Position numbers and translations under genes: made by a program. Shown here in pieces: positions 57,585-64,000 of a stretch of DNA of 64,000 nt; within the stretch, counting starts at the first letter, position 1, and each line of letters opens with the position of its first letter. The notes beneath the pieces are model-generated. The model had not been told where the DNA came from. It saw only the letters and a list, made by a program, of their open reading frames with translations, and made no database searches. The stretch spans positions 62,001-126,000 of the forward strand of contig NZ_JAIRAU010000043.1 of NCBI RefSeq assembly GCF_020073745.1. The letters run 5' to 3'. The DNA is from Nannocystis pusilla. GTDB taxonomy: Bacteria > Myxococcota_A > Polyangia > Nannocystales > Nannocystaceae.

Positions 57585-57655
57585 TAACATGCCTAAAGAG
57601 AAATGTTCGTTAGAACATATCGATTAGAACATGTTCGATAGAACATAGTATGCAT
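57585..57655. repeat. AT-rich GAACATGTTC palindrome array
   Basis: ATGTTC-GTTA-GAACAT (57603-57618), GAACATGTTC (57627-57636), GAACAT again at 57641 and ACATGCC at 57587. The most AT-rich patch in the window. It starts about 150 bases before the lipoprotein at 57803, so it could also be an operator. Confidence 0.65.
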
Positions 57656-57802
57656 ATCGACAAGCCGGGGCGTGCACGCATCCGATGGCTCGGCAACGGG
57701 ATAGCGTCTTGGAGGGGTCGACCCTCGCAGACGGTGCTCGTCGCCTTGACCAGAGGGTTGTATTTCGTGCGCGTTTCTGACCCAATGCCCACGAGGCCCC
57801 CG

Positions 57803-59521
57803 ATGTCCCCGACGCTTCGCGTGCCCTTTACCCTCCCGCTCGCCTGCGTGGTGGTCCTGTCGTCGAGCGGATGCCTGCGCGACCTGTGGGCCGACGCTCT
57901 CCCGCACTTTCCGGACACGGACTCCACGACCTCCACGGCCGGCTCCAGCGGCTGCGCCGAGGTCGACGCCTGCGCGACGGGCTCGTCGAGCGAAGCGAGC
58001 ATCACCGAGGCGAGCCAGACCGCGACCGGCGAAGGCACGAGCGCTGCGACGACCGGGGACGGGGCGAGCGAGGGATCGGGCTCGGGTGACGAGGAATCGG
58101 ACTCGGGTGACGAGGAGGCGCTCCCGGTCGAGGTCGAGGTGTTTCTCAGCCCGTCGCCGATGCTCGCCGTCGGCGAGGTGCACGTCTCGATCGCGACGTC
58201 GCGACCCGTCGCGTCGATCGATGTTTATAAAAACGACGCGCCGCTGGTGATCGGCGCTGCGCCGACGTCCCCCGTCCACGTGCTCGAGGTGATGTCCGAC
58301 GATGCTCCGGGCGACGGCGTGCACACGATCCGCGCCGTGGCGCACGCGGCCGACGGCGGGAGCGGCGAGGCCGAGAAGGAGCTGCTGATCGACGTCCAGC
58401 CCGGCGGTACCGACGTGTGGCCGCCGTACGTGAAGGCCGGGCCGATCAACGGCTTCACGGGCGCGACGCTGCGCAAGAATGGGATCGACACGGCGGGCTT
58501 CTTCGAGACGAACCAGGGGATCGAGGCGGTGGCGCTGCGGATCGACGGGACCACGGGACTGCCGGAGGGCGAGCCGATCTTGCTCGGCCCGGTGGCGGTG
58601 ACGGGCGGCGGCCGCGGGCCGGCGATCGCCGCGGCAGGCGATGCGACGTTCGTGGCGTGGACGCAGGCCAGCGGCCCGACGACCCGGTGGGCGGTGTCGC
58701 GGGTGATGTTCGGCGAGGGCAAGGGGCCGACGTGGAGCGGGCCGCTCAAGACGACGGTCCATGCGCTCGCCGTGGCGGGCGACAAGCTCGTCCTCGCCGG
58801 CGCGCTCGCGACCGGCCCCGATACCCACGACCTCTGGGTCTGGTGGCTCTCGAGCGAGACCGGCGAGGTCGTCGCGTCGCGCTCGTTCGCCGCGACCGCC
58901 GCGGAGGATCCGCCGAACATGTATGACGAGGTCGCGCGCGGCGTGGCGATCGTGGGCGACGAGGTCGTGGTGGTCGGCGAGCGCACAACCAGGGATCTCA
59001 ACAATATCGCCGTCCGGCGGATGGTCGTGCTGCGCCACAGCCTGGACGGGGAGCCGCTCGGCGAGTGGACCTCGCCTGGCGAACAGCTCGACGAGGACGC
59101 GGGCTTGGCCGTCGCGCCGCTACGCGCGGGGGGATTCGTCGTGGTCGGCTGGGGCCGCGACAAGCAGTCGATCCGGCAGGTGATGACGCGCTGGTTCTCG
59201 GCGGAGGGCGCACCGATCGCGGTGCGGATCGAGCCGACGCCCTCGAACGACGCGATTGGCTTCGCGGTGGGCGAGGATCGCGAGGGCAAGATCGTGATCG
59301 CCGGTGCCCGGCAACAACCGCAGACCGACGCCAATGCCTGGATCTTCGCCGTTCCCGGGCCAACGGGGGCGCCGGCGTGGGAGGTGATCCGCAATGGGCC
59401 GGGTCACGGCCCCGACGAGGCCGCGGGCCTCGCGGTCGACGCGTGGGGTTACACCTACGCCGTCGGCAGCGAGTTCGACGCGCTGCAGCCGCGGGCGTTC
59501 GCGCTGCGCCTCTACCCGTAG
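57803..59521 (+). CDS. Large beta-propeller-like lipoprotein
   Basis: 572 residues. Signal LPLACVVVLSSSGC gives a lipobox Cys; a Ser/Thr/Gly/Glu linker of about 100 residues follows; then a bacterial Ig-like segment (VEVFLSPSPMLAVGEVHVSIATSRPVASIDVYKNDAP) and propeller-like repeats (VALRIDGTTGLPEGEPI; IAGARQQPQTDANAW). ATG 57803 has GAGG six bases before it; ATG 57785 is an alternative. A surface protein of unknown ligand, similar in style to 17397. Confidence 0.8.
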   Translation: MSPTLRVPFTLPLACVVVLSSSGCLRDLWADALPHFPDTDSTTSTAGSSGCAEVDACATGSSSEASITEASQTATGEGTSAATTGDGASEGSGSGDEESDSGDEEALPVEVEVFLSPSPMLAVGEVHVSIATSRPVASIDVYKNDAPLVIGAAPTSPVHVLEVMSDDAPGDGVHTIRAVAHAADGGSGEAEKELLIDVQPGGTDVWPPYVKAGPINGFTGATLRKNGIDTAGFFETNQGIEAVALRIDGTTGLPEGEPILLGPVAVTGGGRGPAIAAAGDATFVAWTQASGPTTRWAVSRVMFGEGKGPTWSGPLKTTVHALAVAGDKLVLAGALATGPDTHDLWVWWLSSETGEVVASRSFAATAAEDPPNMYDEVARGVAIVGDEVVVVGERTTRDLNNIAVRRMVVLRHSLDGEPLGEWTSPGEQLDEDAGLAVAPLRAGGFVVVGWGRDKQSIRQVMTRWFSAEGAPIAVRIEPTPSNDAIGFAVGEDREGKIVIAGARQQPQTDANAWIFAVPGPTGAPAWEVIRNGPGHGPDEAAGLAVDAWGYTYAVGSEFDALQPRAFALRLYP

Positions 59522-59524
59522 CCG

Positions 59525-60610
59525 TCACTGCGGCACGAACACGTCGCACTGCGACTTGATCATCTTCGCCACGGTCGCGAAGTAGTCGCTGTACCCCGCG
59601 GCGCAGATCGAGCCGAACAGTGCGTTGGGTTGCATGAGCTCGGCCCAGGTGCGGAGCTCGTGCTCGACATTGTTGGGGTCGTAGCCGCACAGACCGTCCG
59701 GGTCGTCGATGTCGGTCGAGATCACGAGGAGTACCACGGCGTCGGCGTCGCCGCCCTTCGCCTCCACCAGGGCGTCTCGCCAGTCCTCCGGACTGCCTTC
59801 GCTGAACTCGTCGTAGGTGTCCTGGATCGCGACGACGACGAGGAGCGCGTCGTCGCGGAGGAAGCCCTCGTTGCAGGCGCCGGGGGCATGGTTCAGCTCG
59901 TCGGCGAGGGCCATCACGGTGACCCCTGCGACCTGGTCGGAGCCGTTGGCTCCCATCGAGGCGATGCAGGTGAACGCGTCCACGAGGTCGGGCTGGCCGG
60001 CGGTGATGTAGCGGAGGCCGCTCGCGAGCTCGCAGCGCTGGTTGCTCGCGTCCTTCCCGATCGGGTAGGTCGTCCCGGCCCCGCGGACGAGGTCGCACGG
60101 CTGCGGCGGCGTACCGCACGGAAATTCGGGCAGTTCGGCGCACACGTCGTCGCAGCCCGCACAGCTCGGGTAGCCCCAGAAGCCGGCAGTGTTGGCGGAC
60201 AGGATGTGATAGTCGAAGTCCGCGAACTCGCTCTCGAGCGTGGCGATGAAGCCCGGAAAGCTCGCCTTGAGCCGCTCTTGCTTCGGCGTCATCGTCGGAT
60301 GGCCGCTGATCGTGAACACGAAGTCGACCTTGCCCTTGCAGCCGGGCGGAGGGCCGTCGCCGCCGTCGGGGATCACGCCGAGGTCGGGGATGTTGCTCGC
60401 GGTGCTCGAGCTCGTCGTGCTCGACGCGGTCGAGTCCTCGCTCGCGGCGGTCGATGATGACGACGATGACGTCGACGCGTCGGCGCCGGTCGAAGAAGAC
60501 GAGGTCCCCGGCGGCGCTGTGGTGATGCTCGTGCTGAAGCCCGACCCCTGCCCGCTGGCGTCGCCGCAGGCGGTTGCGAGCGCGAGGGTGGTGAGCGCGA
60601 GGCGCCGCAT
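59525..60610 (-). CDS. vWA-like lipoprotein with degenerate MIDAS
   Basis: 361 residues. Signal LALTTLALATAC with lipobox, a Ser/Thr linker (about 20-75), then a von Willebrand A-like domain. The usual metal site DxSxS is here VDFVFTISGHPTM, so key residues are replaced. Many Cys (CAGCDDVCAELPEFPC) stabilise an inserted loop. The overall pattern (GFIATLESEF, ASGLRYITAG..AFTCIASMG, LRDDALLVVVAIQD) is that of myxobacterial secreted vWA proteins. Convergent with the previous gene, 3 bases apart. Confidence 0.75.
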   Translation of the reverse strand: MRRLALTTLALATACGDASGQGSGFSTSITTAPPGTSSSSTGADASTSSSSSSTAASEDSTASSTTSSSTASNIPDLGVIPDGGDGPPPGCKGKVDFVFTISGHPTMTPKQERLKASFPGFIATLESEFADFDYHILSANTAGFWGYPSCAGCDDVCAELPEFPCGTPPQPCDLVRGAGTTYPIGKDASNQRCELASGLRYITAGQPDLVDAFTCIASMGANGSDQVAGVTVMALADELNHAPGACNEGFLRDDALLVVVAIQDTYDEFSEGSPEDWRDALVEAKGGDADAVVLLVISTDIDDPDGLCGYDPNNVEHELRTWAELMQPNALFGSICAAGYSDYFATVAKMIKSQCDVFVPQ

Positions 60611-60937
60611 AGCCTGCGGAGGATAGCGTCGGCCGCGGAGAATTTCACGCCTGTACCCGCCTTGCCAGCCGGTTGGCTCGCGGCGCGCCGGCGCGGATGG
60701 TCGTCCGCGACCGCCCCGTCGCGGAGCGAGCGGCGCCGTGGCCTCCGGGGCGAGTGCCCCGCCGGTGGGCCGAGCGAGGGCCGTCGACCGCCCCTTCGCA
60801 CATCACATCTGACGACGATTGCGGCCTCGCCTCGGTGCTCTACGACAGCTTGGCAAGCCCGAACTGAAGGATCATCCACCTCTCCGCGGTTGCCGAGCTC
60901 GCAGGCCGCGTTAGCGTCGATATGGGAGGGAAGAGCC
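60611..60937. other. Gap with no recognisable gene
   Basis: 327 bases between divergent starts, GC-rich, without convincing ORF, RNA gene or repeat. It should hold the promoters of the vWA gene and of the Cys-rich pseudogene. Confidence 0.5.
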
Positions 60938-61324
60938 GTGAAAATGTCCGCGAAGGTTTTGGTTGCGCACGCGCTCGGGAGCGCGTGCGGCGGCTGCAGT
61001 GACGGCTGCGGCAAGAAGAAGCCGCCGAGCGCGTGCCAGATACATGGCTCCGATCAATACACTTGCCCGGCGGGCTAGCAGTGCATCTACGAGCTCGGCG
61101 TAGAGCCGCAAGACCCGACGAAGTACGGGACCTGCAAGTCGCACGAGACGAGCAGTCTGTGCCAGGTCGTGGGCCCTTGCCTCAACCATCACAGGGAGTG
61201 TGGCTTCAATGCGTCCATCTGCGATCAGGCCGACGGCCTCAGCTTGTGCCACTGCCAGGGGCCTCACCCGAAGGAAGACTCGAGCGAGGTGCCGACCAGT
61301 GGTCCGAGCGAGGCGAACCAGTAG
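60938..61324 (+). pseudogene. Cys-rich lipoprotein gene broken by an in-frame TAG
   Basis: GTG 60938 follows GGGAGGG. It encodes a short signal (KVLVAHALGSACGGC) and a Cys-rich segment up to CPAG, then TAG at 61076-61078. After it the same frame stays open to 61324, with QCIYELGVEPQDP, GTCKSHETSSLCQVVGPC and ECGFNASICDQADGLSLCHC, i.e. more of the same Cys-rich domain. One change of CAG to TAG explains it (CPAGQQC is a common pattern). No downstream restart is obvious. Confidence 0.7.
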
Positions 61325-61338
61325 CATGGCACGCGGGC

Positions 61339-62353
61339 GTGCCCCTGACGCTCGGCGTCTTTGTGGCCGTCGCGGCATGTCACGAGGAGATCGAGCTCGA
61401 CGGCCTCACGGTGCTCCCGGAGTTCTCGGAGCCGATCTGCGGCGGCACGCTCGAGAGGATGGAGCGACGCCTCGACTGGCTCGTAGAGGTGACGGGTGTG
61501 CCGCGTGCGGACCGCCCGATCAAAGTCCACTGGACGCGGTACAGCACCGGCGAAGGGGGTTCGAAGGAAACCCACGTGGATCGACGCGGCAGGGTCTACA
61601 CTTCACTCGAGTTCTTCACGCACGAGCTCGTCCACGGGCACCTCAACCGGTTCGAGTATCAGCGCCCGTGGCTTGCGGAGGGGCTCGCATTCATGCTCGA
61701 AGACGGCGTCAACTCGCCGCCGAGCGCCTTCGTCTCGCCCGCGGAGCTGCTGGCGGCCCGACGATCGCGCGACCTCGACTACTTCGCCGCGGGAAACTTC
61801 GTCCGGGTCTTGCGCGAGACGTACGGCATGGAGCGGTTGATGCGGCTGTACGCGCTCAGCGAGGACACGACGTATGCGGAGGCGAAGCGCGTGTTCAAGT
61901 CGGCCCTCGGCGAGAGCTTTGACGACGTGTCCGAGCGCTACGCCGCGCCTTACACGGTCTGGCGGATCGGCTCACCCGACTGCGAATACCCCCGATATGG
62001 AGCGCGACGGCGACAGGTGGCGCCGTCACTTTCATGGCGACTGCGACGACCCGAACAGCATCGGGCCCTACTTCGGGCCGTGGCCAGGCTTCCCACCGCA
62101 GCTGACGACGTCGGCGGTGTTCGAGACGGAGGACGCGGGCACATACCGGGCGACAGCCGCAGGGACGGACATCAACTTGACGGTGACGTCGTGCGACCTG
62201 TCGGCGCAGCTGAGCAAGACCGGATCCGACGTCGAGATCGCACTGTTCCTCGAACCGGGGCGACACCGCGTGACCGTGCGCGTCGACCTCGCCACACCCC
62301 GGGAGGTGGACGTCCTGGTCCAACCCGAGGCGTTCGACCGGGCGCCACCGTGA
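61339..62353 (+). pseudogene. HExxH metallopeptidase lipoprotein, frameshifted
   Basis: GTG 61339 gives a lipoprotein signal (VPLTLGVFVAVAAC). The zinc site HELVH lies in FFTHELVHGHLNRFE, followed by the gluzincin-like LAEGLAFMLEDG. At the CCCCC run 61989-61993 the frame changes: with one C fewer the protein continues as YPDMERDGDRW...FEPGRHRV-like beta domain to the stop at 62353, matching the layout of the intact paralogue at 62527. Either a recent one-base insertion or a sequencing error in the homopolymer. Confidence 0.7.
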
Positions 62354-62383
62354 CCAAGCGTTCTCGGAGCTCGCATCGACCTA

Positions 62384-62403
62384 TTATGTCCGAAAGGACA
62401 TGA
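62384..62403. repeat. TATGTCC-GAAA-GGACATG hairpin
   Basis: A 6- to 8-bp stem with a GAAA tetraloop, 31 bases after the first metallopeptidase gene; probably its terminator and another motif copy. Confidence 0.65.
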
Positions 62404-62435
62404 CGGGTGGCGGGCCGAGACTTTCGGCGATCTGC

Positions 62436-62512
62436 CAGAAGCGGAAGCCGAGCGCGAGGTCGCCCCCGCGCGGGCTGGCCCAGGGGGTCAAGCGGGCGCC
62501 CGGTTCGAGTGG
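62436..62512 (-). pseudogene. Duplicated 3' end of the gene at 63655
   Basis: From 62439 the plus strand matches that from 63657 (AGAAGCGGAAGCCGAGCGCG, then CGCGCGGG and CCCAGGGGGTCA in register), i.e. the reverse complement of the last 20 or so codons of the leftward gene ending at 63655 (LTPWGGPRGAGLALGFRF). No more of that gene is present here. It is a remnant left by tandem duplication. Confidence 0.7.
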
Positions 62513-62526
62513 TACAAGGGTTGGCG

Positions 62527-63612
62527 ATGCGGCTCGCGGCACGTCTCGTGGTCTTCCCGCTGGTGGCGGCCTGCCACGCGCAGATGCCCGAGACAGAGGT
62601 CGTCCATGGCGAACTCGTCGACTACCACTACAGCCTGGGGCTCGAGCTCTGCGGAGGAACTGTCGCGTCGTGGGACGCGACGGCGCGCCGCGCGGCCGAG
62701 TTGCTCGATCTCCCGGCCGAGGGGCTGAAGCGGGTCGTATACTACTGGCTGACGGAGGCCGACTATTCGGCGATTTGGGCCGACGGTTCTCGCTGCGCCG
62801 CTGCCCTCGGGTGCGCCTTCGGGCTGCGAGCTACCGGGCACCTACCGATGTTGACGCACGAGATCGTCCATACCATCGCGAACCAACTGAACGGGTCGGC
62901 GGCTCCGTTCCTCGCCGAAGGCTTCGCGGACGCAGTGATCGACGGCCGCATGGAGGAACGCGACCCTCGTCCTTACATGACGCTCGATCATAGCGAAATC
63001 ACGGCCGGCTATTGGGTGGCGTCGCGCTTCGTCAGGTACCTCCTGCAGGTCCACGGAGCGGAGCGCTTTGCAGCGCTGTACCGGGGCGTGCCGCAAGCGT
63101 CCGAACTCGACGACTGGGACGAGGCCGTGCGTGCGAGCTACGGCATGTCGCTCGATGCGCTGGTCGAGGAGTACCTGGCGGCGACGGAGTGCCCCTCCGA
63201 CCTCCCGTCCTTGCCGCGGCTGGAATGCGACGCGCCCGCGTTGACGGCCGATCCCGCCGGGAACTTCGTGTGGACGAACTCGCTGCGTTGCGATGACCCG
63301 GAGGTCGTGGGTGGGATGCAGCCGCCCGACGAGCCGATCCTCATCGGAGAGACCCATCTGGAGCTGCGGCGGACCTTCGAGGTCGTCGAAGCCGGCGAGT
63401 ACGAGATCGCGGTGGTGACGCCAGAAGGCGAAGGTACGCGCGGACAGGTTGTCATCGCGGAGTGCGACGGCTGCGCCTGGCTGCGCGACTACAACGCCAC
63501 GCTCGAGGCGTCGATGACGGAAATGCACTGGCTCGAGCCGGGGCGGTACTCCGTCATCCTGCGGGGGTTCATCGAGGCGGAGACGGTGGAGTTTCGCGCG
63601 ACGCGCCAGTGA
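62527..63612 (+). CDS. HExxH metallopeptidase lipoprotein (intact paralogue)
   Basis: 361 residues. Signal LAARLVVFPLVAAC with lipobox. Zinc site HEIVH in LTHEIVHTIANQL, and EGFADAVIDG downstream supplies a likely third ligand, as in gluzincins of the peptidase MA kind. A C-terminal beta-sandwich (LRRTFEVVEAGEYEIAVVTPEGEG...LEPGRYSVILRG) follows. Same order and similar motifs as the frameshifted gene upstream. The substrate is unknown. Confidence 0.8.
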   Translation: MRLAARLVVFPLVAACHAQMPETEVVHGELVDYHYSLGLELCGGTVASWDATARRAAELLDLPAEGLKRVVYYWLTEADYSAIWADGSRCAAALGCAFGLRATGHLPMLTHEIVHTIANQLNGSAAPFLAEGFADAVIDGRMEERDPRPYMTLDHSEITAGYWVASRFVRYLLQVHGAERFAALYRGVPQASELDDWDEAVRASYGMSLDALVEEYLAATECPSDLPSLPRLECDAPALTADPAGNFVWTNSLRCDDPEVVGGMQPPDEPILIGETHLELRRTFEVVEAGEYEIAVVTPEGEGTRGQVVIAECDGCAWLRDYNATLEASMTEMHWLEPGRYSVILRGFIEAETVEFRATRQ

Positions 63613-63654
63613 AGGTTCATCGGAAGCTCGAAGAACCTGGTCGATACACTCGGC

Positions 63655-64000
63655 CTAGAAGCGGAAGCCGAGCGCGAGGCCGGCGCCGCGCGGGCCGCCC
63701 CAGGGGGTCAGGCGGGCGGTCTTCTCGCTCTTCTTGCGCGAGGCCTTGACGGCGACGATGGCGATCACGGCGATGGCGGCGGCGCCGGCGATGGCGAAGC
63801 TGACGTCGGCCCCGATCGCGCGCGACTTCTGGGCGTCGAGGAAGGGCTGGGCCTCGACGTCGCAGAAGGTCTGGCCGTCGCCTTCGGAGCAGTGGTCGAG
63901 GGCCTTGTTGCGCTGGCCCTGGGCGCTGACGCCGAAGCCGATGCCGAGGCCGAGGCCGACCGCGGCGACGCCGGTGAGCACGCCGGCGGCGGGGCCGAAC
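63655..64000 (-). CDS. C-terminal part of a membrane protein with two TM segments
   Basis: Open to the window edge (reads FGPAAGVLTG before the first possible start), so the N-terminus is outside. Two TM segments (AAVGLGLGIGFGVSA and ADVSFAIAGAAAIAVIAIVAV) flank a loop with two Cys (DHCSEGDGQTFCDVE); the end is a short beta-like RLTPWGG...LGFRF. The layout is that of the C-terminal modules of the genes at 1313 and 12008. Confidence 0.7.
   Translation of the reverse strand, partial: FGPAAGVLTGVAAVGLGLGIGFGVSAQGQRNKALDHCSEGDGQTFCDVEAQPFLDAQKSRAIGADVSFAIAGAAAIAVIAIVAVKASRKKSEKTARLTPWGGPRGAGLALGFRF

Noticed and set aside
57603..57636. LexA-type SOS box from GAAC...GTTC
   Set aside because: The spacing is two bases (GAACATGTTC), not the four of the Gram-positive box, and the neighbouring genes are not repair genes.

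Overview
The window reads as chromosome of a very GC-rich myxobacterium, most likely a member of the Nannocystaceae. This rests on GC-saturated third codon positions, five Hanks-type Ser/Thr kinases in 64 kb, many lipoproteins with Ser/Thr-rich linkers, Cys-rich repeats of the CGNG..E.CDDGN type, an ADYC-type lipoprotein, and a retron-type reverse transcriptase. The genus is an inference.

Layout. 1-7.3 kb: the end of a zinc-ribbon gene, a Cys-rich lipoprotein, and a three-gene leftward run (LTA-synthase-like enzyme with Ig-like repeats, kinase, envelope protein). 7.4-17.1 kb: mostly single genes (GNAT, DUF4291, SDR, a kinase with a TonB/AgmX-like tail, a stand-alone TIR protein, YkgJ-like protein, lipoproteins, queC). 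17.4-29.4 kb: beta-propeller lipoprotein, molybdate transporter modABC, a RidA/enoyl-CoA hydratase/acyl-CoA dehydrogenase operon, an OmpR/histidine-kinase pair, a copper monooxygenase-like lipoprotein, an AAA ATPase with a histone-H1-like tail. 29.6-42.8 kb: a tight four-gene rightward operon, HEAT+BRCT protein, 2234-residue WD40/HEAT protein, winged-helix/SWIM protein, retron-type RT. 42.9-55.7 kb: ECF sigma factor plus kinase-TPR protein, ADYC lipoprotein, a second kinase-TPR protein, a ligand-binding lipoprotein, a fifth kinase. 56-64 kb: envelope and lipoprotein genes with decay: an amber-interrupted Cys-rich gene, a frameshifted metallopeptidase gene, its intact tandem paralogue and a duplicated gene-end fragment.

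Two things stand out. (1) The operon at 29633-42815. The RT carries the retron hallmarks NAxxH, YADD and VTG, and its partners are HEAT and WH-SWIM proteins. From memory this resembles the retron class defined by ARM/HEAT and WH-SWIM accessory genes; the embedded BRCT domain and the giant WD40/HEAT subunit look unusual, and I found no convincing msr-msd. (2) A dispersed short palindrome family built on GGACATGTCC / CCTGTCC-loop-GGACAGG, often with TTCG, CGAA, CGAG or GAAA loops. It occurs dozens of times: as intergenic clusters (including a perfect 40-bp palindrome), across several start and stop codons, and in frame inside ordinary genes.

No tRNA, rRNA, CRISPR array, transposase or prophage gene was recognised.
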